From assembly GCA_023213395.1 (NCBI GenBank), contig CM041465.1, forward strand, positions 133,183,741 through 133,247,740: 64,000 bases of DNA, in the 5' to 3' direction. Source of the DNA: Cycas panzhihuaensis. Taxonomy: Eukaryota > Cycadophyta. Position 1 is the first letter of the stretch. Each line of letters opens with the position of its first letter. Position numbers and translations under genes: made by a program. Below are positions 1 to 11,287 of the stretch, one piece after another. Below the pieces are notes generated by a model. That model made no database searches. It was not told where the DNA came from and saw only the letters and a list, made by a program, of their open reading frames with translations.

Positions 1-43
1 TACTCTAGAATATAAGCTATTAGAGAGTTAGTTTTTATATTTT

Positions 44-395
44 GACTATGTGAGATATGCTCGATGGTAACAAATGAGAAATAGGATAATAACATCAAAG
101 CCTAAGCATGAATAGAGTGTAAATGGGGTGAATGAATATGATAGGTATTAACAAGTTGAAAGACTACAACTTGGGACTCAGAAAAGAGATTAATAGGTCC
201 ATCATAGAATTGTAAGACATGAGTTAACACTCTTATGAAAGTAAAATACTTAGCTTTATTGTTGGTTACTTAAGGTAGAAACATATCAATAAAGGTTAAC
301 ATGTTACCTATTTAGTCACAAACAACCCATGCAACATCAAATGGCCATGGGTTGCATTAACTGCCTCTAATAGAATATGTGTTTAATGCCATGAT
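44..395 (-). pseudogene. archaeal-type RNase H (aRNH) remnant of old element Tat-0
   Basis: Reading the minus strand from about 395 down to 44 gives a decayed RNase H: ALNTYSIRGS, then AWVVCD, then VTNNKAKYFTF, then LFSESQVVVFQL, ending near TIEHISHS. This lines up block by block with the aRNH of Tat-1 at 13677-14120 (IFTDSRSRGN, AITWIL, EATNNEAKY, LLYDSQVVV, NIRHIPRA). In the family, Asp/Glu residues in these blocks hold the metal. Here the Glu of NNEAKY is Lys and the Asp of YDSQ is Glu, so it should be inactive. Stops interrupt it. It is the 3'-most surviving coding piece of Tat-0; the rest lies to the right of Tat-1, and the Tat-0 3' LTR would lie left of the window. The homology is clear and the borders are approximate. 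Confidence 0.75.
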
Positions 396-429
396 AAGAA
401 AGAAATCAAACTTAGAGACAAAATGATAG

Positions 430-3153
430 TGTTTCCTAGCTTCCAGGAATGGATATGGAGAGGTTGACTCAGGTAAGTGCAGGTATGTTTCTCACCTTAT
501 TTTTGCTTTTTGTGAGGAGTATTTGCTTGCATGCTATGTTTTTCGTAGATGGTTTGCACTGTCTACACCTATTTAGCTTATGACGACTATAGCGAGGGCA
601 CACTTCCAGCAAGTGTGGCACCCCGATGGGGCGTCGCCTCCCGTAATCTGCCCTACTCCCCTTAAGACTCACTTGATTTATGTGATGATCACTCTTATAT
701 TGATTCATCACCATTTAGTCTCCTTATTGCATCCTTGGGTCCCATGATTACCTTTCTTGTGGCTCTTGGTCTGTTGTTTGCCTCTGGGCAGGTGGGCCCG
801 CCCTCCTTTCGGCCTCCTAGTACACTGGTCCATAGCCCTGGCTGGCTGTTTGGGCTAGTTTGGTCTTCTAGTCCCACACCACGGCAAATTTCGTGGTACC
901 ACAAAGTTTCCTGCGGTGTGACTGTTATAATTTATTTTTTAAAACCACCGTGGCAATTCTCACATTTATTGTGGAATTGCCACGTGTCCTTCGACCCACC
1001 TCAATGCCAGCCAAGCCCTAATCGCTCGATTAGGGTTAAATGGTATTTAAGCCCATCTCAACTCATTTTTAGGATCTTTTGGCTCTCTTTGGAAGGATTA
1101 CAAAGGAAAAACACCCTATTATCTGCTGCATTTCCAGGACCTGCAATTGCTCCTCTGCACCCAACTCTCCTTAGGCTTCGCTGTGACATCTTCACAGCTC
1201 ATTGCACGCCTTGGAGAGGGCCTCCTTGAGGACTTTTCAGGGTCTCTTTGCCCAGGTAGTCACCAAGTGGTCCCAGAAGCAGGATTTCCCTCAGCCATCT
1301 CAGTAGGGGCTCCATACTTACTGTACTTTAGCCTTTTCTTAGGTTTTCCAGCCTCTTCTCAATAGGCTTTTGTAGAGAAAAATACCTCCCACTTTCTCTC
1401 GAGGTATTTATTGATTTAAAGTCATTTCTTTACTCAGTTTATGCCCAGAGTTGTGTATGTTTGTCACTAGTTTTCTTCTCCTTATTTCAAGCGTTTGTTT
1501 CCTGCTTTCTCTTTGATTTCTCTCAGCTTCTTAAGCCTCTTTTCCTGTGTTTCACACCCAGGACAATGGCTAAAGATGACTCCATAGGGTTTGGGATAGA
1601 GTTGGGTGGATCCCGTACCACCTTTACGTTCCCTAAGGGGCTTCCTCCCTCCAAACCCTCCTCTTTTGCCCCCGTGCTGTCCTTGGAGTGGGCAAGGGAT
1701 TAGAGGACCATTCCAGTTACTGAAACTAGCATTTGCACCTGTTGCAACGCTGGTTTGTAGGCCCATTCCTTCCATCTGGGAAATGCATAAGCCCTAGAAA
1801 TTTTTTCTAGCTCAATTCTTCTCTCAATGGCCTAGTTTGCTTCCTATAGTATTACGACTCATTGAGGACTTCCTTGGGCTCTTGTGCACCTTTGTTGCCC
1901 CTGTTTATAGCTAGCTATATAGCCATACCCTTACTGCCCTGTGGTTTCTTGAGGGAGGGTAGAGTTGCCCTTTGTAGGAGGTGGGTCACTCCGAGGCTCA
2001 CCTATTTACTTACCATCCATTTGAGTATTTTTTACTATGATTTATTGCTGCAACCTTGTGATTTATGAGTACTAACATATATGTATAGAGATTTAGTCTT
2101 GGCATATATATACATGTGTTATTGGAGCTCCTTCTTGTGTTGCTAGCCTCCTTTCTCTAGAAATAAATATTTGTGCTTACTTGCAGGTATAAGGAGGATG
2201 TGAGGAACTTCTCCTCCCTTTTCTCTCCCGAGTACGTGCATTTACTTGTATTTTATCATAGCATTCTATTTTCTGCTGTTGCTTTCCTTTTCATTTTTGG
2301 CACCTTAGTGTCACTTTCCGGGGAAGGTAAGGAAGCCCCACGCTTCGCCCTATCACGACCCTCCACCGTTGCTTCATGGAATGATTGGGACATCTTATGG
2401 AAGCATCACCACTTCAACCGTGCCCTCATCCCGAGTATGTGCTCTTGCTTCATTTCACTCTCTTTCTTTTGAAAAGGTTTGCATAGTAGTAATTAGACCA
2501 TACAAAAAAAAAAGGGAATCGACCCTCTTTTTTTTGTTTGCATTTTGTATATTATATCTCATGCACCATACCTATCTTAGGAAAGGGTTCATAAGAAGTT
2601 TTTCCCTTTAGCCTTTCCTGTTAGCTTGTAAACCTCGCCTTGCTCCCTTGGCTTATCATATTTGATTTGGTTTACTTGTGCGTACCTTAGCACCCTCTCT
2701 TCTCTTGGTAGCTTCCTCAAAGGGGAGGGAACTTTGGATCGATTGATCATTCCCACTCCCTTCCTCTTCCATCAGTTTCTTTCGCTTAGCTGAATAACTG
2801 AGGAGGTCTTAACCATAGGCTTTTTGCCTACCTTACTCCTACTCGTTTCCCTCTACTATAGGGAAACCTTCGAGGATTCTCTTCCTCCCCTTCTGGCCAT
2901 CCAAGGGTGGGAGGACTCTCCTCCAGGATCTATCCAGGCTACCTTTTCACCTTCCCTCTTCCTAATCGAAGTGGGGAACCACCCTTTAGGTAGTTGGGTA
3001 CCATCCACAGGTCCTGAACTCGCGCTCTAGTGCACGGGGTGCCCTGCGTGGTACTTGTCTCGCTTGTAGGTTCCTATCTGTACCTCTATATCATCATCGA
3101 TTATCTTCATCGTTCCTACTCAGCTGGGTGGTTATCCTGTAGACGCACATCCA
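430..3153 (+). repeat. Tat-1 5' LTR
   Basis: This 2724-bp repeat matches 14522-17262 along its whole length; in the first 67 bases there are only three differences, all transitions. It starts TGTTTCC and ends ATCCA just before the primer site. A TATA-like TATTTAAG lies at 1044-1051, kept at 15136-15143 in the 3' copy. A perfect dyad GTGGTACCAC lies at 893-902. Open frames inside it are not matched by any known domain and are treated as chance. Confidence 0.92.
1044..1051 (+). promoter_or_regulatory. TATA-like element of the Tat-1 LTR
   Basis: TATTTAAG follows an AGGGTTAAA stretch and is kept in the 3' LTR at 15136-15143. The Tat-3 LTR has TTTAAAAACC in the equivalent place (minus strand, about 50731-50742). 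It is probably the sense promoter for the genomic RNA; this is inferred from position and conservation only. Confidence 0.5.
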
Positions 3154-3154
3154 C

Positions 3155-3173
3155 TAGCGACCATACTAGGGAC
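3155..3173 (+). other. Tat-1 primer binding site (non-Met tRNA)
   Basis: TAGCGACCATACTAGGGAC sits one base after the LTR end. The better-kept site in Tat-2 (53567-53585) reads TGGCAACCATACTGGGGAC, so the first codon-like TGG has become TAG here. The pattern resembles primer sites of other Tat/Ogre-like elements rather than the TGGTATCAGAGC used by the copia elements in this window. The exact tRNA is not assigned. Confidence 0.6.
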
Positions 3174-3413
3174 TTGCCAATAAGGGAGCTAGTCTTCATC
3201 CCTTTCTGTTGGTATTACTACCTGCTTGTGGTTCTTTTCACTTTATCTCCTTCATTGGGCAGCCCCCAATGTGCACTCCTTGTGGCTCTTTTCTTCTTCT
3301 AAAGTGTTGGTAAGCTTTGTATGTGACACTCTTCTCATCGCTTACGTGGTTTGCCTCCATTGTTAGAAGATCCCAGGTATCATCCTATTTCATCGTCGGA
3401 TTCTGATTCGACC

Positions 3414-5640
3414 ATGGAAGGATACCCTTCTGATTGGGCCTACCATGCATTTGCATCAGGAACTCATGAATTCCCTGCATCCATTCCAGGATCCACCCAA
3501 GAGGGTGACGATCCTCTTTTCTACCTGGACGACCAACATCACCCCCTTGACATCCGTCCTTCTACCCATGCGGTAGAAAACCCGCTTTCTCTTGAGGTCC
3601 ACCATTCGATTGGTGATTCTTACAAGGAGTGCCATGAGGGGTCTACATCATACGAGGTCCCATCCACCTCTTATGGTCACGTAGACATCCATCCCACTGA
3701 CGTGGTTGAAGCTATTAGCGAGTGCTTTCGAGCGGCTCGTCTTCAATCGCGTCCTAGGTGGTTTGAAGATGCTTTGTGTGGTGGAGCGTCTTCTTCATCT
3801 GCTCCTTTGTCACCTTTTTCATTCGCACTTGCCCCTCCTACTACGAGTAACCCTTTCATTCCTACGTGTTTGTCCTATTCCGTTCCTACACCAACCTTGG
3901 GGACGAATGTCGCGCCTTCCATCCCTCGCCATGGTCCTAGTTCTTCAGGACCCTCCCATGGTATGTCTTTCCCTCAGTTAGGGTTAGCATACCCTTTCCT
4001 AGTCAAGCTAATACGCCATCCCCTAATGTGGTGCATGCATTCCCTAGTAGGCCTACAGGTCCTACTAGCTCTTTAGCCGCTAGTCATGTGGGACCCGCTC
4101 CCACATATCCCCAAAACCAACCTAGTGGTTCTTCCCTTTACATACTCCCAGGTTATATCTCTTAACCTTGGGGGCAGGGTAAAGGGAACAATATTCTAGC
4201 TTATGGTGTCAATCCGCTATACCCATATAGAGTTGCACCACCTATGGGTGGCTCATATGGGCAAAACTTGGTTCTACACCCTCCTTTTCCACCATCTAGC
4301 ATAGCCTCTTATGTTGCGCCTTCACAAGGGAACCTAGCTTCCTTTCAAGACGCTTATCCTCAAGTCCCTTTCTAGCAAGGGGCGCTTCCCCAAGGAGGGA
4401 TGGGTTTACCACCCCCATCCGTTCCTTGCTCATTGCCATTTGTTGATCCTACGGTCCATGCAAGGGTGCATTCCTTTATGGACTACCGATCGACGTCATT
4501 GTTTGTTGAGGTGTTAAGGACCAACTTACCGCCTCATCCTCCCGAAGTTCCTAAATTTGACAGAACTTCCTCGCAAGACCCATCGGAGCACATCTGTAGT
4601 TTTTCTATGGCGTGTATTAATTACTGGGCTTACAACCATATCTTAATGAAATTGTTCTCTCGATCTTTACAAGGTGATGCTCTTAAATGGTTCTATCACC
4701 TTCCTGCTTATTTTATCTTTTCATTCTAATAATTGGTGGATGAATTCATCAACTACTTTGATGTAGCTCGTCCATTTGAAAGCGGAATGAAATCCCTCCT
4801 ATCACTTAAACAAGATCACGATGAGATGAATCGTGACTTTGTACGACTATTTCATGACCTTCTTCACTCCACTAAGGCCACGTTGCCTGAGGAGTTGAAG
4901 AGGGACCTTTTCATTAATGCACTTCGCCCTAAAGTACATGTGGAAGTCCTCAAGATGGGGGTGACCACATGTGACTCTATGATTGCAAAGTGCTTAGCAC
5001 TCGAGGCTATTAAGATCCAGGCTGGACTCAAGAAGCCTCTCAAGCCCTCATAGCGACGTGAGGCACCACCTCCAACCAAGGATACTAAACTGCAACAATC
5101 TTCTAGGTCTTCTTCTCATCCGACTAAGAAGACCTTAGACCTTCTCACATCCGCCATATGTTCATTCTAACGTACGATGAAAGAACTCAAGTTGCAGGCT
5201 CCTTTATCCCTGACTTCTAACAAATAAATTCAACAAACTACCCAAGCTCCTCTCCCCAAGAATGGAAAAGCCAAGTCCTCTCAAGCGAAGAAACTCGATT
5301 CCTCACTTGAGAAGAAGTGGTGCTCCATTCATGGGGAGTGCTTTTATGATGACTCACATTGTAGGGCCCAGTATCCCAAGGATGCCCCTCGACGTGACTC
5401 CTCCTCTAAATAGGCCTCAAGGCCTAACCTAGACCAACCGATCCATAAGGATCCATTTCCCAAACATGGGGAATGCGATCGTAACACTCAACCCAAAAAC
5501 AACTAGAATTAAAGAAGATCACCGAATTCCTGTCCTTCTCGCGATAAAGGGAAGGGCGTCTGGGATTCGTCCTCTCCCTCGCGTTCTCCTAATCAACGCA
5601 CTCCTTCACCTTTTTAGTCCTAGAATAAGGGAAAGAAGGT
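3414..5640 (+). pseudogene. Tat-1 gag region, decayed
   Basis: The likely start is ATG 3414 (MEGYPSDWAYHAF), conserved at 53832 in Tat-2. A Ser/Pro-rich N-terminal region is followed by the retrotransposon gag (capsid) domain at about 4540-5053, with LQGDALKWFYHLPA, FINYFDVARPFESG and LKMGVTTCDSMIAKCLALEA. A Cys/His knuckle-like motif, KKWCSIHGECFYDDSHC, lies near 5314-5364, as in Tat-type gags. The frame changes between about 4076 and 4400, and many TAG/TAA stops interrupt it (for example 4727-4732, 5051). Gag would form the cytoplasmic particle that packages the RNA. Confidence 0.82.
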
Positions 5641-5819
5641 GATCCAAATGCTTGAGGCTACTCCTTTGTATGCCCTTACTCAATATCAAGTCGCTAAAGA
5701 AGCAGCTGGTGCTTCTTCTTCTACTCCTTTCGATCCTCTTCTAGAGAACCCTCCTCCGGAAGTGCCTCTTTTTCCCAAGGCCATTCCCATGCGTCCTAGT
5801 CGTTATGATTTTTGAAGGG

Positions 5820-6415
5820 CACTTACCCAACCTACTGCGAAGGGTAGGCCTTTCTCCATCATTGATGAACTCCATACTGTCGCTACGGCAATGTCCTTGA
5901 TGGACGTTTTCAGGAGTTACCCCGAGCAACGAGCCCTCCTTTTGGAAGCTTTAGGATCAAATGACATGTCCATCCATGCTTTGGGTGTCACCCAAAGTCA
6001 TGAACCCGTTATTTCTTTTTATCCTAAGGACCTTCCTCCCATGTGTGAAAGGGAACGTCAGTGGAACTTCCCATTCACCATTACCATTGATACACCTGAC
6101 TGTACCTTACAAAGGACTGTTATCGACAATGGTTCTTCCGCGAATGCCATGCCCTTGCGTATTATGCAAGTGCTTGGTATTTCTGCCTTGGAACCTATTC
6201 CATGGCGATGCCAAGGCTACGATGGTAGTGAAAAGACCCCATTGGGATCTGTCATGATCTCGCTCACTCTTGAGGGTAAGACTGTCCTCGCTGACATTGT
6301 AGTCCTCGACGCCGACGTTGACTACAACCTTCTCTTAGGTCGACCATGGCTTGACCAGATGGGAGCCATGTGTTCGACCCTCTGGGGGCAACTTAAATTC
6401 ATCCATGATGGATGA
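5820..6415 (+). pseudogene. Tat-1 retropepsin-like protease
   Basis: 174 codons are open from 5891. After KGRPFSIIDELH and SLMDVFRSYPEQRALLLEALG comes the aspartic protease core NFPFTITID, then TVIDNGSSANAMPLRIMQVLGI with the active-site-like DNGS, then ADIVVLDADVDYNLLLGRPWLDQMGA, the typical C-terminal ILG-like loop. Retropepsins cut the gag-pol precursor. DNGS instead of DTGS occurs in some plant gypsy proteases, so it is not by itself proof of inactivity. The copy continues in frame, through a TGA at 6413-6415, into the linker. Confidence 0.85.
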
Positions 6416-7270
6416 ATGAGGGTTGTTTCCCGCGAATGCCCACCTACTAAACAAATTTATCCTGTCAATCAGGCAAGCCAAGGCCCTTCTACTCATGCCT
6501 CAGTTTGCTCTATTGGTATACCCAATCCATTTCATACCGAAGAAGATCCCGCATCTTCTTCTCCTAGTCTCACACACTTCGCTCCTATTAGTGTTGGGAG
6601 ATATGGGTACCTCGCCTCGTTTAGTGACGACGAGTCTCATGACGAGGATGAAGATTATCTTCACCCTGTTTCTTTCCTTCGCACTAGTAGGTTGTACCCA
6701 TCCCATTTTAGACCCTCTTCTAGAACCTCTCTCATTGGTGAGACTAGCCACTCTTCTGTGTCACATGTCATCGTTCGTATTGACTCACCTGCGATCGATT
6801 CTTCCTCTTCATCACTCCTCGTAGGTGATGGTTTCGAGGAACTTCCTTTCGCTCCTTCCGGGGAGCACCTTCGAGACTCTCTCCTAGAGTCTCCTAAGGA
6901 AGACGAGCAACTCGATGACCATCACAGTCCCGTTATTCCCACTTCCTCTAACACTTCATCTATTCGGAGTAAGGTCATCCATGGGGTGGATTACTTCGAA
7001 GATAATGAAGCCTTGCTTGAGCACCTAGCAAGCTTCGTGCCTAACTTGCCTTATGGTCACCATAGGCTTAGCCACCAGAAGATCCTTGTAATTGGGTCCA
7101 CACTCGCTGACCCAATCCCATCCCCTATTCCACCTCTTCCTGTTGACCTTGCCCCTCTCCACTTCGAGGAGAGGAATGCCATGTGCATGGGGGCAACCCA
7201 AGATATAGTCTTGGCCCCTAGCAAGGTCATTAAGGATGGGATGGAATGTTCTCTTGATGAGGTACGGGAG
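6416..7270 (+). pseudogene. Tat-1 protease-RT linker, Ser/Pro/acid-rich
   Basis: About 285 residues sit between protease and RT. They are rich in Ser, Pro and Asp/Glu (FSDDESHDEDEDYLHPVSFL), with two conserved blocks: KVIHGVDYFEDNEALLEHLA and PLHFEERNAMCMGATQDIV. The same blocks occur in Tat-2 (56847-57690) and Tat-0 (minus, about 28110-27880), so the linker belongs to the family. Function is unknown; I recognise no domain. Confidence 0.7.
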
Positions 7271-8097
7271 TTTCAGGATGTCTTTGTGTGGGATTATTCT
7301 GACATGAAGGGAGTTGACCCCTCAATTATTACTTATAATCTCACTACCATTCCTGGAACTTGCCCCATGCGCCAGAAGCAACGTCCTCTTTACCCTAAGC
7401 TCTAGGTTGTCGTTAAGATAAAGGTCGAGAAGCTATTAGATACTGGTCTTATCACCTCCATTGGTTACCCCAAGTGGGTATCTAACATTGTCCCTGTTGC
7501 TAAAAAGAATAGGACCATCTGCATATGTGTTGATTTTCGTGACATTAACAATGCTTGTCCTAAGGACAACTTTCCACTCCCTTTCATGATTAAATCATTG
7601 ATTGAACTACCAGATTTGAAGTTATGTCCTTAATGGATGGTTTCTCTAGCTACAACTAGATCCAGATATCTCTTGAAGACTGCCACAAGATGGCCTTCAC
7701 CACCATGTGGGATACCTTTACCTATAAGGCAATGCCCTTCGGTCTTAAAAATACAGGCGCTACTTATCAAAGAGCGATACATTTCATCTTCCATGACCTC
7801 ATCGATCACACATTAGAGGTTTTCATGGATGACATGATGGGTCTCTCACGTGTTAGGGCCCATCATCCCTCTGACTTACAGGCTATCTTCACATGATGCC
7901 GTAAGTATCACATTAGCCTAAACCCACTCAAGTGTGTGTTTGTTGTTACCTTTAGCAAACTCCTTAGATTTCTTGTGTCAAAACAAGGGATCCAGATTGA
8001 CCCTAGCAAGGTCAAGGCAATCCTTGACATGTCACCTCCTAGAACCCAATGATAGATCAAGTCGTTTCTAGGTAGGCTTAGTTTCCTTAGGCGCTTC
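7271..8097 (+). pseudogene. Tat-1 reverse transcriptase, broken
   Basis: The N-terminal part reads EFQDVFVWDYSDMKGVDPSI, then VDFRDINNACPKDNFPLP. After a frame change near 7405-7690 come FTYKAMPFGLKNTGATYQRA and the active-site block EVFMDDMMGLSRV (FMDD). Stops lie at about 7403, 7632, 7895 and 8050-8055. The family copies the element RNA into DNA in the cytoplasmic particle. Comparison with Tat-2 57711-58559 confirms the order. Confidence 0.85.
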
Positions 8098-8640
8098 TTG
8101 GCAGACTTTGCCGTGAGCACCAAACCCCTTACGAACCTATTGAAGAAGGGAGCCCTCTTTGTTTGGTCTAACAAGACCCAACAAGCCTTCGAAGGACTTA
8201 AGGAAGCCCTTGCTTTCGCTCCTATGTTGGCACCTCCTCGCTTCGATAGGCCCTTCATTCTTTATACCTCGACAACTGACGAGTCCCTGGGCACTATGCT
8301 GGCTCAGGAGGATGACTTAGGGGTCGAGAGAGCTATTTATTTCATCAATCACACTCTCATGGCTGCTGAACTTAACTACTCCCTTGCTGAGAAGGAATGC
8401 CTCTTATTGGTTCACACGACGAAGAAGTTTAGGCATTACTTGCTCGGTAATACCACCAAGGTGATCGTCCAATCTGATCCCTTGCGATATTTGCTTACTC
8501 ATTCAGACTTGATGGGTAGGGCCGGCCGTTGGGCCGTCCTACTTCAAGAGTTTGACCTTCATATCATTAACTAGAAATCAAAGAAGGGAATGGTAGTGGC
8601 CAAGCAACTTGCAAATGCCCCTATTCTTAACTCGCTCGAT
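8098..8640 (+). pseudogene. Tat-1 RNase H (classical, pol-internal)
   Basis: 158 open codons match the gypsy RNase H that follows RT: FAVSTKPLTNLLKKGALF, RPFILYTSTTDESLGTMLAQ, AIYFINHTLMAAELNYSLAEKE and KVIVQSDPLRYLLTHSDLMG. It degrades the RNA strand of the hybrid. A TAG at 8572-8574 replaces a Trp codon (Tat-2 has HIINWKSKKG). This is the first of two RNase H domains in the element; the second is the aRNH at 13677. Confidence 0.85.
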
Positions 8641-8819
8641 ACCCCTGTTGACGATTCCCTTTCTAATGAGTCCATCTTGACTACTCAGGACGTCTCTCCC
8701 CATCCACTCATCGATAATGAGTGGTATGGTGACATTGTGCGGTATCTCATGTAACAACAATATCGCCCTGAAGCTAGTAATAAAGTTAGATCTCGTATCC
8801 AGACTTCTACTAGGTAATA

Positions 8820-9953
8820 CTTCCTTATGGATGAAGTATTGTACAAGAGGTCCTTCGATGGGATTCTCCTTCGCTGCGTCACTACCGACGAAGCTGGTCA
8901 AATACTCCGCGAATGCCACCATGGTATTTGTGGGGGCCAATCTATGGCCCAGAGGATCCTCCATATGGGTTACTTTTAGCTGTCCCCCTTTAAATACGCC
9001 TACGCTTTTGCCCTGAGATGTCGGCTATGTCAGAAACATGCTAATATCTCCCATGTGCCTTTCGAGGCCCTTCACCCCATCATATCTTTGTGGCCTTTCG
9101 CTCAGTGGGGGCTAGACCTCATCAGGGCTATCTCTCCACCTTCTTCATCGTAGCACAAGTTTATCTTGACTGCTACAGAATACTTCACCAAATAGGTGGA
9201 GGCCATCCTTCTAATTACTACTCCTGGTAAAATGATAGCTACCTTCGTTTACCAGCACATTATTTGTCGTTTCAGGATTCCTGACATCCTAATCACCGAC
9301 ATTGGAATCCCTTTTTGTAACAAGGAGATGGATGAGCTTTGTGAGAAGTTCAAGATTTCTCACAAAACATTCTCTCCTTACTACCCCCAGGCAAATGGTC
9401 AAGTAGAGTCATTCAACAAGACTCTCGTTAATATCCTAAAGAAAACTGTCACCCAGTCTCAAAGGGACTGGCACCTTCAACTCCCTTATGCTTTGTGGGC
9501 TTACCGCACCTCTATCTGTTCCACCACGGGAATGACCCTATTCTCCCTGGTTTATGGTACTGAGGTAGTACTCCCATTGGAAGTGGAGATCCTTTCCTTG
9601 CAAGTTTCTCTTCAGGGTCTTATTGATGAGGAGTCGATCCGCCAGGCTCACCTCCCTGACCTCAAAGCTTTGGATGAGAGACGTTTAGCTGCCTACCAGG
9701 CTAACCTGGCATCCAAAGCTCACTCACAAAGGACCTACGATAAATATCTTCATTCCCGTCCTTTATTTCCTGGGGACCATATCCTTAAATTAGAATATCT
9801 TCATGACCGTTTGACCAAATTCAAACCTAGATGGGTTGGCCCTTTCGTCATTATCGAAACCCTCGGTAATGGAGCTTATAGGATTGCCACCCTGGAGGGT
9901 CTTGAATTTGAGAAAGCTTTAATGGGAAATTCCTTAAGAAGTTCTACTCGTGA
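8820..9953 (+). pseudogene. Tat-1 integrase
   Basis: The zinc-binding region is near 8870-9040 (ECHHGICG, CRLCQKHANISHVP). The catalytic core has WGLDLI (first Asp), ITDIGIPFCNKEMDELC (second Asp) and YYPQANGQVESFNKTL (Glu). The C-terminal part, FPGDHILKLEYLHDRL followed by KFKPRWVGPFVI, has no chromodomain. The original stop is TGA 9951-9953 after KKFYS; a small shift near 9920 now changes the frame. TAGs at about 8977, 9151 and 9194 replace sense codons of Tat-2. It would insert the DNA copy into the nucleus genome. Confidence 0.87.
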
Positions 9954-10594
9954 CCTTACCATCACCTCACCCTCGCTCTGAAATAAGCCTAAACTACCAT
10001 CTTAAGTTTGTTCCTATTCCTCCCAGCCACATGTGGAATGACGACTTAGGATGGCCTCTTCGTCTCCTTCTAGTTCCTCCCACGGAACCCTTATTCCCAT
10101 TTCCTTTGGGACCTTGTCCTCCTATTTGGGCATCCCCCAGTTAGGATGATGCTCTAGAGTATCATTACTCCCCCTCTCGCTCAGTATTTCCTTTGCATAT
10201 CCTACTATGCTCCTCTGTGGACATGCATGTCACCCTATTTCCTAACCCCACATGTGTCTATCACCTCTAATCATGGTGGTCGTGTATGCTTCTGTTAGGC
10301 ATATGGCCATGCATGAAAGGAAATATATGCATCATATAATAAAACATCTATATCATCCATAACAAACCATCTATATCATCCATAACAAAACATACATATC
10401 AAAATAGGGCGCCAATTGCCCCATTTATATATATACATCAAAATCGTGTGTCATGTCATATATATGGTATGGTACATCCTCTGTGGGAAGCTGGTGTCCT
10501 TGCAGGGGGGTATAATCATATGACTCTATACATATGACCCCCTGGAGGCCTGTGCTTTCCCTTGTCAAAATAAATACAATGCATATACTCTATC
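9954..10594 (+). other. Tat-1 spacer between integrase stop and antisense gene
   Basis: No domain is visible on either strand. It contains a short AT-rich stretch with repeated CATATATCATCCATAAC-like units (about 10320-10400) and lies downstream of both converging coding units. It probably holds the 3' untranslated part of the antisense gene. The equivalent in Tat-2 is 60417-61066. Confidence 0.5.
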
Positions 10595-11178
10595 CTACTG
10601 TTGCCCTACTCTTGGGACACCATCTCCTGGTTGGTGTGATCTCTCTCCTGGGGACCACATCCCTCCGAGGCTCCTCCTGGGTCTTCGTGAGCTCCTTGCC
10701 TCGCTCCCCTTATCATGTGGCCTCCTTGGTGTTGTCACCGCGGTGTGGGTATATGTCCTGCTCTAGCTCGACCTCGACGCCACCTGATCCACCAGCTGAT
10801 CGTATCGAGCCTGGATATGATCTCTCTCACCCTCCACTCCTTAGAGACACTCCTCTAGGGCTACTATCCAAATCCTACTCTCAGCATCTCTACTTGCTCC
10901 TCCTTGAGCCTCTAGGGTCTATACGCGACTCTGTAATGCGTCTCCCTCACTTCGAGTCTCGTCCATCTCTTACTGCAGCTATCCCCTGAATGCTACGTGC
11001 TCCTGGGACTCTGCAGCCCATATATCCCTCGCCCTTGCCAATGGGGCAAATGCTGCCATGTGGGCACTTGCCGATCTGGGTGCATCCTCAGCCTGGATGG
11101 GCAGCTGCTCCTCTGCATATACTTGAGGGAACATCTCCCTCACCATCGCCTCCACCAACTACCAAATCTCTGCAGTAC

Positions 11179-11287
11179 CTATGATCTAGTATGCCATGTA
11201 TTAGTACATGTCTATGGATATCAAATCAAACTATATATATATATATATGTGGCAATCAAATGATGATAGGAAATGGCTATGTCTCAC
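11179..11287 (-). other. intron 2 of the Tat-1 antisense gene
   Basis: 109 nt, AT-rich, starting GTGAGACATAG and ending GATCATAG. The upstream exon ends CACACCAG in phase 1. Joining to GTACTGCAGAG keeps the frame and aligns with the Tat-2 acceptor TTGGCAG at 61660. It contains a TA microsatellite of about 16 bp. Confidence 0.65.

Noticed and set aside
735-1229. 164-codon open frame in the Tat-1 LTR, and similar frames at 1461-2611 and 15972-16721
   Set aside because: They lie in LTR DNA, shift or break between the two LTRs and Tat-2, and show no recognisable domain.
9760-9953. Possible chromodomain at the integrase C-terminus
   Set aside because: The sequence matches the usual PGDHVLK..PRWVGPFVI tail and then stops; no aromatic-cage chromodomain motif follows, so a chromovirus is excluded.
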